Shown here: in pieces, positions 1-9,226 of the stretch
How positions within the stretch are numbered: the first letter of the stretch is position 1
Layout of the letters: every line of letters begins with the position of its first letter
Source of the DNA: Streptomyces sp. NRRL S-350
GTDB lineage: Bacteria; Actinomycetota; Actinomycetes; Streptomycetales; Streptomycetaceae
Direction: 5' to 3'
DNA length: 64,000 nt
NCBI RefSeq assembly: GCF_000719705.1
Contig: NZ_JOHO01000062.1
Span: 23,542-87,541 of the forward strand
Notes under the pieces: model-generated
The model's input: only the letters and a program-made list of their open reading frames with translations
What the model was told of the DNA's origin: nothing
Database searches by the model: none
Position numbers and translations under genes: made by a program

Positions 1-249
1 CACCACGATGTCGCCGGTCATACCAGCGTTGACGGCCTCCACGGAGGCCTTCGCCTGGGTCAGGGAGCAGGGCGCCGCGGCCGAGCACGCGCTCCCGCTG
101 CCGGTCGGCGCGACGTACAGGGTGGTCGTCGTCGCCGCGGGCGCGGCCACGGCGGGCGCGGCCACGACGGCGCCGGCGGCCAGGGCCGCGACGGTGAGGG
201 CCGCTCTCGTACGGCCGGGCGCCGCAAGGGCGCGTCGGGTGGGCTTCAT
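1..249 (-). CDS. Secreted beta-helix-type carbohydrate-active protein, N-terminal part
   Basis: Only the first 83 codons are in the window; the gene runs off the left edge. The start is the ATG at 247-249, preceded by a GGAGA ribosome binding site. Residues 1-38 are a typical actinobacterial signal peptide (MKPTRRALAAPGR, then a hydrophobic Ala/Val run ending AAPAVAAPAA). The mature part opens TTTLYVAPTGSGSACSAAAP and continues CSLTQAKASVEAV, the usual opening of secreted right-handed parallel beta-helix glycosidases and pectate-lyase-like proteins. It is the third gene of a same-strand set with the GH54 and GH55-like genes, so a role in plant polysaccharide breakdown is inferred. The catalytic part is not visible and the substrate is unknown. 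Confidence 0.7.
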   Translation of the reverse strand, partial: MKPTRRALAAPGRTRAALTVAALAAGAVVAAPAVAAPAATTTTLYVAPTGSGSACSAAAPCSLTQAKASVEAVNAGMTGDIVV

Positions 250-305
250 CGGTTCGCTGTCTCCTCGCGTGGGTGGGAGCCGGGGACGGCAGGTGCGGGA
301 TGGTG

Positions 306-337
306 CGGGCCGGGCCGTGGTGGGACGGCCCGGCCCG
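306..337 (-). terminator. Hairpin terminator after the GH54 gene
   Basis: Two 13-base arms (306-318, CGGGCCGGGCCGT, and 325-337, its exact complement) enclose a 6-base loop. It lies 44 bases after the GH54 stop and 57 bases before the next start on the same strand, so it probably separates the two transcripts. There is no U-tract, as is usual for actinobacterial terminators. Confidence 0.6.
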
Positions 338-380
338 GCCCGGCCCGGGGTGCGGACGGGAACGGGCGCCGCCGGTCAGC

Positions 381-1919
<1,539 letters not shown>

Positions 1920-1923
1920 CTAC

Positions 1924-2005
1924 GGACGAGGACACGAGGGCGGGGCACGCGGGGACGCGGGCACGCGAGGACACGGGGACGCGGGCACGCGGGCACGCGG
2001 GGACG
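1924..2005. repeat. 8-bp tandem repeats in the GH54 leader
   Basis: About nine imperfect copies of an 8-base unit (minus strand CCGCGTGC or CCGCGTCC) lie 14-95 bases before the GH54 start codon, in the presumed 5' untranslated region. Copy-number change here could alter leader folding; that is inference. The rest of the gene-free stretch 1911-2533 holds the palindromes and direct repeat listed separately. Confidence 0.6.
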
Positions 2006-2288
2006 GAACGGCGACTGCGGACCACCGGCGGGACGTGCTGCGCCCCGCCGTCGCTCCGCGATGGGTACGACGCATTCCCGGTGCGATGGATCAGGCTCAT
2101 GGGCGGGGCGGCGGCCGGGAAGAACACCCGGCGGCAGTGCGCGCGGGCGGCGACCGGCCGCGCCGGGCCCGGTCCCGGGTTCGGATTCGAATCCGGACCC
2201 GGCAGGACGGAGCGGTCGTTCTACCAGCCCGGGGCCGTTCCTGGGTTCGCCGGGCGGCCCCGGGAGGGGAGATGAGGCAGCTCATTCA

Positions 2289-2302
2289 TGTGAGCGCTCA
2301 CA
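2289..2302. promoter_or_regulatory. LacI-family-type operator palindrome
   Basis: TGTGAGCGCTCACA is a perfect 14-base palindrome with the central CG and GAGCGCTC core typical of LacI-family operators; it equals the core of the ideal lac operator and resembles CebR boxes (TGGGAGCGCTCCCA) of Streptomyces. It lies 379 bases before the GH54 start and 290 bases after the GH55-like stop, so GH54 is the likeliest target. No LacI-family gene is in the window. A second, weaker palindrome (GACACAGGTGTC) is at 2370-2381. Confidence 0.5.
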
Positions 2303-2450
2303 ATCGAGGGGGACGATCACCGGCGTGCACCGCCTGCCCCAGGGGCCCGCGGTGAGCCGAAATGAGACTGACACAGGTGTCGGCCGTATTACAAGGCATG
2401 TGCAGCACAAGCCTTTTCCCGAACGCACGGCCGGACGGCAGGCGCTGTCC

Positions 2451-2499
2451 GGCCCCCAGGAGGCGGGCTGATCCGGCCCCCAGGGAGGCGGGCTGATCC
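2451..2499. repeat. Tandem direct repeat of 24-25 bp
   Basis: GGCCCCCAGGAGGCGGGCTG (plus ATCC) at 2451-2474 is repeated at 2475-2499 with one inserted G. It sits between the terminator of the GH55-like gene and the LacI-type palindrome. No function is evident. Confidence 0.6.
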
Positions 2500-2533
2500 A
2501 GCCGCGGAGCCCGCGGTGCGGCGGACGACGCAG

Positions 2534-2572
2534 CGCGCCGGCCGGTCCCGGGATCGTGGACCGGCCGGCGCG
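2534..2572 (-). terminator. Hairpin terminator after the GH55-like gene
   Basis: Perfect 15-base arms (2534-2548 CGCGCCGGCCGGTCC and its complement at 2558-2572) enclose a 9-base loop, ending 20 bases after the stop of the minus-strand gene at 2592. Confidence 0.65.
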
Positions 2573-2591
2573 TCGGGCGCTGGGCGCCGGG

Positions 2592-4955
2592 TCAGGGGAA
2601 GGCGACCACGTTGCTGGGCACGGTGCTGCCCGTGGGCGTGCTCGCCCCCGTGTCGTTGATGACGTGGGTGATCGTGCCCTTGCCCCCGAGGGAGACGGTG
2701 AACGTGTCGTGGAACCGCACACCCGGGGCGGCCGGCACCTCGAACGCGTGGTAACTGCTCACCGACGGGTCGACGTTGAAGTAGCAGTAGCTGCCCAGGC
2801 CCCACGCCTCGTGCGAGGTGACGTTGTCGCCCACCTTGTACGCGGCGTAGCCGTTGACCCCAGCCGGGCCCATCCAGGCGCCCTGGTTCGGCACGTCGTA
2901 CGGCATCTCGTTCTGGAAGAAGATCGTCCTGCCGTTCTGGCCGTTCCAGGTGACGTCGTACTTCTGGTAGTGCTCGACGAACAGGCCCGTCGCCTCGACG
3001 CTGTCGCCGTTGACGACCAGTCCGTTGTCGGCCGTGTTGACGCCCCAGCCGACCGTGCCCGCGTTGCCGTGGTCGGCGCGCCAGGCCCAGATGTCGTCGA
3101 TGATCACGTCGCTGCTGTCGACGACCAGGCTCGCGGTCGCCCTGCCCGCGATCTCGCCGCCGATCCGGAAGAACACGTCCTGGACGGTCGTCGGGTCGGC
3201 CGCGTGACGCGCGCCCGCCCCCGGCGCCCCGACCGTCAGCAGCGCGGCCGAGTTGGTGGTGCCCGCATCGAACAGCAGGCCCTTGAGCCGGACACCGTCG
3301 ACGTCCGCCACCCGCATCGCGTCGACCCCGTTGTCCGGCACGAACGTCGGGTAGCCGATGCCCAGGACCACCGTGTCGGCCCTGGTCACGTCGAGCGTCC
3401 GGTCCAGGTGGTACACGCCCGGGGTGACGAACAGGTCGCAGCCCTGGGCCAGCGCCGCGTTGATGGTCGAGGCGGTGTCGCCGGCCTTGACGACGTAGAA
3501 CCGGTCCATCGCCAGCGAACTGCCCGCGGTGCTGCCGCCCGCCCAGCTGGGGCCCGAGGCGTCGGTGCGCAGCGCGGGCAGGAACACCCGGTAGCGGCCG
3601 GCGCCGTCGACGTAGAGGTAGGGCACGTCACGCGAGACGGGGGTGGTGCCCAGCGTGGTCTCCGGGGGGTTCGGGAAGGTGTTCGCCGGCGCGCCGCCGG
3701 TGCCGGAGAAGACCATGTTCCACACGCCGCCGCTCCAACTGCCCAGGCTGCTGTCCCGGGTGTACCACTGCTGCTGCGAGGAGGAGGACGCCTGGCCCGT
3801 CACCTTGCTGTCGGCGAGGTAGCCGCCGCTCGCCCACCCGTAGCCGGCCGGGTACAGCTGAAGGTCACCCCGAACGTCGACGCGCCGCAGCGGCGCCGCC
3901 TGCGCCACCGCCCAGCGGTTGCCGCCGGCCGGGTTGATGGCCAGGTTCTCCGCCGAGCGCCAGAAGTTCTGCGTCGCGTTGCCCGCGTCCGAGGCGTTGA
4001 ACGCGTCGACCGTGACATGGCCGTTGATGGTCACGTCGTCCGGGTTGAGCCCCAGGCCCGCGACCGAGGTGTAGAACCCGACGTTGTCCTCCACGTTGTA
4101 CACGCCGGGCTTGAACAGGTCGGCCACCCGGTCCTCGGAGAACTGCGCGGTGTTGGTGTCCTTCATCCGGGCGAACTGGGCGTCGAGCTGCGCCTGGATG
4201 GCGGCGCTGGACATGCCCGGGTCGAAGACGTGCACGGAGGGGCCGAAGTCCGGGGTGTCGGACTGGGTCGGACACCCACCCGTCGAGCCGCCGATGGTGA
4301 AGGCGGCCGCCGCCGTCGCCGAGTCGGTCAGGCCGGAGGCGAACGCGACGGCCCGTACGGTCGTCGTGGCGGCGACGGTGATCGGCCCGGTGTAGCGGGC
4401 CGACGAGGCCGTCGGGACGGAGCCGTCGACGGTGTAGCGGATCGTCGAGCCCGCCGTCGCGTCCGTGATGGTGACCGACTGCGCACTCGGGAACGAGCCG
4501 CCGGCCGGATTGAACACCGGTGTGGCGACCCGGCCCGGGCCGCCGCCACCGCCCTGCGCGTAGCTGAAGTGGGGGGTGTCGTACTGCGGGCCGTTCTTCT
4601 CGTAGGTGAACCAGTACTCGACCACCGTGCCGGTGGAGAGCGAGCCGACGGTCCGGGTCCAGGTGCCCGCCTCGTTCGTCATCCGGAAGTTCTGCTGGCC
4701 GGCGCCGTTGACCAGGTAGTGGACGTCGACGTAGAGCGCCGGCGTCGTCGGTGTGAACGCGATCCGCACCTGGGAGGCGCCGAGCGCGGTGGCGCTCTGG
4801 GTGTAGTCGCCGGACGCCGCGGCCCCGGACGCGGACGCGGACGCGGACGTGAGGCCGAACAGCCCGGCGAACGCCAGGGCGAGAACGGCGAACAGCGCCA
4901 CGGCCCGTGACGGCCTGCGCCCCGGACCCGAGCGAGGAAGGACTGAGCGATGCAT
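2592..4955 (-). CDS. Secreted GH55-like beta-helix protein with CBM56-like and CHB_HEX domains
   Basis: 787 aa. Signal peptide in residues 1-45 (AVALFAVLALAFAGLFGLTS). An N-terminal beta-sandwich segment (about 48-130, ALYVDVHYLVNGAGQQNFRM) resembles carbohydrate-binding family 56. A chitobiase/hexosaminidase C-terminal-type Fn3-like domain follows (about 145-220, TPVFNPAGGSFPSAQSVTIT). The remaining 550 residues are a right-handed beta-helix of the pectate-lyase-3/GH55 type (NPDDVTINGHVTVDAFN, CDLFVTPGVYHLDRTLDV, VVLGIGYPTFVPDNG). Members of this architecture are annotated as beta-1,3-glucan-active or as unknown secreted proteins. The GH55 call rests on fold features, since I cannot place the catalytic Glu with certainty. 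The ATG at 4953-4955 has AGAGGA upstream. A 15-bp hairpin follows the stop. Confidence 0.7.
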   Translation of the reverse strand: MHRSVLPRSGPGRRPSRAVALFAVLALAFAGLFGLTSASASASGAAASGDYTQSATALGASQVRIAFTPTTPALYVDVHYLVNGAGQQNFRMTNEAGTWTRTVGSLSTGTVVEYWFTYEKNGPQYDTPHFSYAQGGGGGPGRVATPVFNPAGGSFPSAQSVTITDATAGSTIRYTVDGSVPTASSARYTGPITVAATTTVRAVAFASGLTDSATAAAAFTIGGSTGGCPTQSDTPDFGPSVHVFDPGMSSAAIQAQLDAQFARMKDTNTAQFSEDRVADLFKPGVYNVEDNVGFYTSVAGLGLNPDDVTINGHVTVDAFNASDAGNATQNFWRSAENLAINPAGGNRWAVAQAAPLRRVDVRGDLQLYPAGYGWASGGYLADSKVTGQASSSSQQQWYTRDSSLGSWSGGVWNMVFSGTGGAPANTFPNPPETTLGTTPVSRDVPYLYVDGAGRYRVFLPALRTDASGPSWAGGSTAGSSLAMDRFYVVKAGDTASTINAALAQGCDLFVTPGVYHLDRTLDVTRADTVVLGIGYPTFVPDNGVDAMRVADVDGVRLKGLLFDAGTTNSAALLTVGAPGAGARHAADPTTVQDVFFRIGGEIAGRATASLVVDSSDVIIDDIWAWRADHGNAGTVGWGVNTADNGLVVNGDSVEATGLFVEHYQKYDVTWNGQNGRTIFFQNEMPYDVPNQGAWMGPAGVNGYAAYKVGDNVTSHEAWGLGSYCYFNVDPSVSSYHAFEVPAAPGVRFHDTFTVSLGGKGTITHVINDTGASTPTGSTVPSNVVAFP

Positions 4956-5152
4956 GCGGTGGATTCCTCTCGTCCGCGTTCGCGCGAATGAACACCGGAT
5001 CGGCCCTGCGGAAGCGCCGGCATCACTTCAGGGCATGACCCTGGGCCACCGCGGGGCAGACGCCTTCGAACCGGCCCACAAGGGCCGTCGCCCAACGGCC
5101 GATCGAGTGTGGGCATGTCAGAAGGGGAGTGTCCTGCCGGCCCGAACCACCG

Positions 5153-5341
5153 TCAAGAGCCGGCACAGAGGACGTGGGCGGGTACCGAAAGCCGCCCCGT
5201 CCAGCAGGCGCCGGTCTCCCCGCCGTAGAAGGGCCCGGGGACGTTGAGCCACAGCCGGTCTTCCCAACGGCCCCGAAAGGCACCACGGTCGTCGCCGAGG
5301 ACGGCCACCGGGTCGAAGTAGAGCGTCACCCGAGAGACCAA
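5153..5341 (-). pseudogene. Fragment of a small immunity-like protein
   Basis: The minus frame reads VTLYFDPVAVLGDDRGAFRG, then WEDRLWLNVPGPFYGGETGA and CWTGRLSVPAHVL, which I recognise as the N-terminal half of a small Streptomyces protein often found near polymorphic-toxin immunity genes. No good start codon or ribosome binding site precedes it (only TTG) and the frame stops after about 62 codons, where the usual C-terminal half is missing. It is the only coding-like content of 4956-5399. Confidence 0.4.
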
Positions 5342-5399
5342 GCGTCATCCGCAGAGACCAGGTGTCGCGGGTCAGGAGAGGTCGATGACGTCTCGCTGA

Positions 5400-5822
5400 T
5401 CAGCGGATCCCGTTGGCGGGGTGCTCGCTGTCGTAGGCCTCACGGGAGCGGGCGATGTGGGCCCGGTGTTCGAGTGACCAGTCGGCGAGCGCCTTGACGA
5501 GGTGGGTCAGGCTCGCTCCCGTCTGGGTGAGCCGGTAGTCGACCTGGGCCGGCACGGTCGGATACACGGTCCGAAGGACCAGGCCGTCTCGCTCCAGCCG
5601 GCGCACCGTAAGGGTCAGCATGCGCTGGGAGATCCCATGGATGGCGCGCTGAAGTTGCCGGAAGCGCCGCGGGCCGTTGGCGAGCTCGACGATGACGAGG
5701 ACCGACCACTTGTCACCGACCCGGTCGAGGACGTCGCGGATCCCGCAGTCGGGGTGATCCTGCTGTCCGCAGGGTTCGAGTTCGGCGGCACCAGCGGTTA
5801 CCCCGGTGTGCGTCACTGACAC
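5400..5822 (-). CDS. HxlR-family transcriptional regulator
   Basis: 140 aa, the normal length of a single-domain HxlR winged-helix protein. Hallmarks: CGQQDHPDCGIRDVLDRVGD with the conserved N-terminal Cys, KWSVLVIVELANGPRRFRQL, ISQRMLTLTVRRLERDGLV and the wing VPAQVDYRLTQTGASL. The GTG start at 5822 has a strong AGGAGG site. It is divergent from the NmrA-like reductase, with 87 bases between the two starts, the standard arrangement for a repressor that controls itself and its neighbour in response to reactive electrophiles or quinones. That regulation is inferred from family context. Confidence 0.9.
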   Translation of the reverse strand: MSVTHTGVTAGAAELEPCGQQDHPDCGIRDVLDRVGDKWSVLVIVELANGPRRFRQLQRAIHGISQRMLTLTVRRLERDGLVLRTVYPTVPAQVDYRLTQTGASLTHLVKALADWSLEHRAHIARSREAYDSEHPANGIR

Positions 5823-5909
5823 GAAACTGCCTCCTTGTGGGTCGACCTGGACCGGTTGAAGATCTCACCGTAGTTACTGAAGAGAACCACGGCAGGAGAC
5901 GGAACCACA

Positions 5910-6725
5910 ATGATCATGGTGACCGGCGCGAACGGACAGCTCGCCTCTCTCACGCTCCAGGAGTTGGCTGAGCGCCACGTGCCAGCCCTGGGCGGCACTC
6001 GATCGCCCGCAGCAGGGCAGCGGCGACTTGATTTCGACGACCCCACGAGCCTCGACCTCACCGGCGTTTCCACGCTGGTCCTCGTCTCGGCGGGGTACGC
6101 CGAGGACGACCAGGTCATCACCCGACACCAGGCAGCCCTGGACGCTGCGGTGCGCGACGGCGTGAGCCACGTGGTGTACACCAGCCTGACCGGCGACGGT
6201 GATCACCTCGGCTTCGCCCTCGCTCATCGGGCCACCGAGCAACTGATCAAGGCCAGTGGACTTGGGTGGACGGTCCTGCGCAACGGGCTCTACGCCGAAC
6301 TCTTCGGGGCGCTCCTGACCTGGACCGCTGACGGCGTGGAGTCGGCGTTCGGCGACGGCGCACTCGCCGCTGTGGCACGGGCGGACCTGGCCGCGGCCGC
6401 AGCCGTCGTGGCCGGCAACCCGACCGCGCACACCGGCAAGACCTACGACCTCGTCGGCGAACCGATCACCGCCGTCGGCATCGCCGAATCCCTCGGAGTC
6501 GCGCACCGGACCATCGGGCTCGGGGAGTACCGGGCCCAACTCCTCGCTGACGACACGCTACTGCCGTTCCAGCCGCCGATGCTCGCCTCGATCGCGACCA
6601 GCGTCCGCCACGGGTTCCTCAGCACCACCGGCCCCGACCTCGCCCGACTACTCGACCGACCGCTCACCGACCCGCTCGTCGTCGCCACGGACACCGCGGC
6701 CGCGATGCGCCCCGACGCCGGCTGA
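5910..6725 (+). CDS. NmrA-like / QOR2-type NAD(P)H-binding reductase
   Basis: 271 aa. The Rossmann start MIMVTGANGQLASLTLQEL carries the GxxGxxG pattern of atypical SDRs of the NmrA/quinone oxidoreductase 2 (YtfG) group. Further family features are LDLTGVSTLVLVSAGYAEDD, HVVYTSLTGDGDHLGFALAH and GLGWTVLRNGLYAEL. It probably reduces quinones or similar electrophiles in the cytosol with NADPH. The ATG at 5910 has AGGAG eleven bases upstream. It is divergent from the HxlR gene, a pairing common in actinobacteria, and is probably repressed by it. Confidence 0.88.
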   Translation: MIMVTGANGQLASLTLQELAERHVPALGGTRSPAAGQRRLDFDDPTSLDLTGVSTLVLVSAGYAEDDQVITRHQAALDAAVRDGVSHVVYTSLTGDGDHLGFALAHRATEQLIKASGLGWTVLRNGLYAELFGALLTWTADGVESAFGDGALAAVARADLAAAAAVVAGNPTAHTGKTYDLVGEPITAVGIAESLGVAHRTIGLGEYRAQLLADDTLLPFQPPMLASIATSVRHGFLSTTGPDLARLLDRPLTDPLVVATDTAAAMRPDAG

Positions 6726-6854
6726 CACCGATGGTTCACCGCAATGCGCCACTGTCCATCGAAGGCCGCCGTCGCCTGATCGAACGCTGCCGCACCCGGC
6801 CGATCGCGCACGTCGCCGCCGAGACGGGTATCTTCCGGGCGGGGCCGGGCTGGG

Positions 6855-7300
6855 CGTCTCGCGTGCGGGCCGGGGGCAATGGCCACCACGGTGGTGGCGT
6901 TCGGGTTGCCGGGGCCCCACCACCGGTCGGTGTTCTGGGAGCTCACGGCGGTGGGCAGCCCGGCGGTGCTCCGGGCCGCCGTGCTCGCCGTTCAGTGCCC
7001 GCGTCATCTCGAACCTGGCCCAGCCGTGGTGCGCCTGCCACCAGAGGTCGGGCAGCACGAGCAGCGAGGCGATCACCGCACCCGCGAGCAGTCGGCCACG
7101 GTCCGGCGGGCCGGGCCGAGCAGCACCGCGGCCAGCAGGACCGCTGCGAAGGTCGCCGCGAGCTGGTTGAACTCCGCGCCGAGGCCGACCAGCACCCCTG
7201 CGGCGAGCCACCACCGGGTGTCGCCGGTGCGGCCGATCCGCACGACCACGAACGCGACCGCCGTCCCCCGGACAGTCGCCGCAGGGGCCCGGCGACCGGG
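6855..7300 (-). pseudogene. Decayed GT39-family mannosyltransferase (ArnT/PMT-like)
   Basis: Three reading frames on the minus strand carry consecutive pieces of one membrane glycosyltransferase. First comes TRWWLAAGVLVGLGAEFNQL with AAVLLAAVLLGPARRTV (about 7090-7240). After a frame change follows AGAVIASLLVLPDLWWQAHH with GWARFEMTRALNGEHGG (about 6980-7080), then SSQNTDRWWGPGNPNATTVV (about 6880-6945). These are conserved blocks of dolichyl-phosphate-mannose-type GT39 proteins. The upstream part ends where the cupin gene begins. Large internal segments are missing, so the gene is dead. It fills most of 6726-7320. Confidence 0.6.
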
Positions 7301-7320
7301 TCGGCCGGGCCCCACCGTAG

Positions 7321-7725
7321 TCAGCGGGTGTCGGTGCGCTTTTCGAGGCGGGTGCCGTGGCGAAGGGTGATCGACATCAGGTCGCTGGGGGCGTCCAGCT
7401 CCAGGCGGTGCCAGCGGCCGCGGGGGACGATCACGGCGGTGCCGGCCTGCAACTGCACCATGTCCTCGGCTCCTCCGGCCCCGGCGGGACGGAAGTAGAG
7501 GCGGACGCCGCCGGTCAGGCAGCACACCGCCTCCTCGGCCTCCGGGTGCATCTCCCAGTGATCAGCGTGAACGTCGGCGTCGGTCTCCACGTGGAACGTC
7601 GCGATCTGCCAGGCGCCGGAGTCACTGCCCGTCATCCGCCGTTCGGCGACTCGGACGTCGCCGTCGGAGTGGATGTGCAGCGCTGAGGCGAACAGGTCGA
7701 TGGATGAGATGGGTGTCGTCGTCAT
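7321..7725 (-). CDS. Cupin-domain protein
   Basis: 134 aa single-domain cupin. Motif 1 is HADHWEMHPEAEEAVCCLTG, motif 2 is AGTAVIVPRGRWHRLELDAP. The pattern is partly degenerate for metal binding: the first motif keeps H-x-E, and the second has H in RWHR. The start overlaps the stop of the upstream MFS gene by 4 bases (ATGA), so translation is probably coupled. In this context it may modify, sense or buffer a substrate of the exporter. Its exact substrate cannot be read from sequence. Confidence 0.82.
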   Translation of the reverse strand: MTTTPISSIDLFASALHIHSDGDVRVAERRMTGSDSGAWQIATFHVETDADVHADHWEMHPEAEEAVCCLTGGVRLYFRPAGAGGAEDMVQLQAGTAVIVPRGRWHRLELDAPSDLMSITLRHGTRLEKRTDTR

Positions 7726-9170
7726 GACGGCGTTCCTTCCAGTCGGTTCTCTGCGGGGGCGGCGGGTCGCGGGACGGGTGTTCCGGTGCGGCGGCGGGGC
7801 AGCACGCCGATCGCCACGGCCGCCGCGAGAAGGAAGAGGGCGGCGGCGACGGCCAGGCCCAGGGCGTAGCCGTCGTCGAGCGCGGCGGGGTCGGTGGCTG
7901 TGCCGGTGCGGTGTGCGGCGAGGGTGGCCAGGGCGGCCAGGCCGATGCAGCCGCCGAGTTGGCGGGAGCTGTTCATGAGGCCGGAGGCCATGCCGGCCTC
8001 GCGGAGGACGATGCCGGTGGTCGCGGCGGCGGCGACCGGGGCCAGGACCAGTCCGGTGCCGACGCTGGTGATGACGGACGGGCCGAGCACGTCGGTGAGG
8101 AAGCCGCCGTCAGGGCTGATGAAGGCGAACCAAGCTAGGCCGGCAGCGGCCAGCAGGGCGCCGGGCACCAGGGACATGCGGGGGGTGCGGGTGGCGGTGA
8201 CGCGGGTCGCGACGATGGTGCCCGCTACCAGGCCCGCCGAGAAGGGCAGGAACGCGGCGCCGGTAGCCGCGGCACTCATGCCCAGGACCTGCTGCAGGTG
8301 CAGGGACACGAAGTAGAACGCCGCGAACTGCCCGGCTGCAGCCAGGAACACCAGCACGTTGGCGCCGGCGATCCAGCGGCTGCGCAGCAGGCCGAGGCGC
8401 AACAGCGGTGCGGGGGTCCTCGTTTCGGCGAAGGCGAAGGCGACCAACAGCGTGGCCGCGGTGGCGAGGGTCGCCACCGTGGCCGGGGATCCCCACCCGA
8501 GGGTGTCGGTGCGTACGACACCGAACACGAGCAGCCCGACTCCGCCGGTCGCCAGGACGGCGCCGAGCACGTCCAGCCTCTCGCGCCGAACGGGCTGTGG
8601 TCCGGCGGGCACGCCCGCGCAAGCCAGCGCGAGAGCCGCCGCCACGACAGGCAGGTTGACCAGCATCACCCAGCGCCAGCCCGCGTACTCGGTCAGCAGT
8701 CCACCCGCCAGCACGCCAAGCGCTCCCCCTGCGGCGTTCACGGCGCTCCACACCCCGAGCGCGCGGACACGCCGGGGGCCCTCGGCGAAGGTGGTGGTGA
8801 GCATCGCCAGCGCGGCCGGGGCAGCCGCGGCGGCGCCCAAGCCCTGCCCGGCGCGGGCGGTGATCAGTTGCCAGGAGGTCTGGGCCAGCCCGCCTGCCAG
8901 CGAGCACAGCCCGAAGACGGCCAGGCCCAGCAGGAAGAGCCGACGCCGGCCGTACAGGTCGCAAGCGCGGCCGCCCAGCAGCAGGAATCCGCCGAAGGTG
9001 AGCGCGTAGACGTGCACGACCCACGACAGGTCGAGCGGCGCGAATCCCAGCGCGGTGCGGATCGCGGGTAGTGCGACGTTGACCACCGACATGTCCAGGG
9101 CGAAGACGAACTGGGCGGCGGCAGCAGCCGCCAGCACTGCTCCGGGACGCCCTCGTAAGTTTTTATACAT
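7722..9170 (-). CDS. MFS drug exporter, DHA2 (14-TM) family
   Basis: 482 aa. The first helix carries FALDMSVVNVALPAIRTALG, the DHA2 motif; the loop 2-3 motif is GGRACDLYGRRRLFLLGLAV; motif C is AGGALGVLAGGLLTEYAGWR. About 14 hydrophobic helices are visible, matching the EmrB/QacA type, so the role is proton-driven efflux of an organic compound across the plasma membrane. Divergent from the TetR gene at 9227 and translationally coupled to the cupin. The start at 9170 lies inside the TACATGTA palindrome (9166-9173); an in-frame downstream GTG is possible. Probably repressed by the TetR neighbour. Confidence 0.88.
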   Translation of the reverse strand: MYKNLRGRPGAVLAAAAAAQFVFALDMSVVNVALPAIRTALGFAPLDLSWVVHVYALTFGGFLLLGGRACDLYGRRRLFLLGLAVFGLCSLAGGLAQTSWQLITARAGQGLGAAAAAPAALAMLTTTFAEGPRRVRALGVWSAVNAAGGALGVLAGGLLTEYAGWRWVMLVNLPVVAAALALACAGVPAGPQPVRRERLDVLGAVLATGGVGLLVFGVVRTDTLGWGSPATVATLATAATLLVAFAFAETRTPAPLLRLGLLRSRWIAGANVLVFLAAAGQFAAFYFVSLHLQQVLGMSAAATGAAFLPFSAGLVAGTIVATRVTATRTPRMSLVPGALLAAAGLAWFAFISPDGGFLTDVLGPSVITSVGTGLVLAPVAAAATTGIVLREAGMASGLMNSSRQLGGCIGLAALATLAAHRTGTATDPAALDDGYALGLAVAAALFLLAAAVAIGVLPRRRTGTPVPRPAAPAENRLEGTPS

Positions 9171-9180
9171 GTAAGGAAAG
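9152..9180. promoter_or_regulatory. Candidate TetR operator between exporter and regulator
   Basis: An AT-rich island in GC-rich DNA contains the 8-base palindrome TACATGTA (9166-9173), flanked by CTTAC half-repeats. It overlaps the exporter start codon and lies 47 bases before the TetR start. Confidence 0.35.
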
Positions 9181-9226
9181 TAGCTTCAGGGATCGCCGCT
9201 GTCGAGGCCTGGGGGAAGATGAGGGC

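Noticed and set aside
2556..4910. 784-codon plus-strand frame opposite the GH55-like gene
   Set aside because: Mirror of the real gene; no signal peptide, domain or ribosome binding site, and its composition is that of reverse-complement codons.
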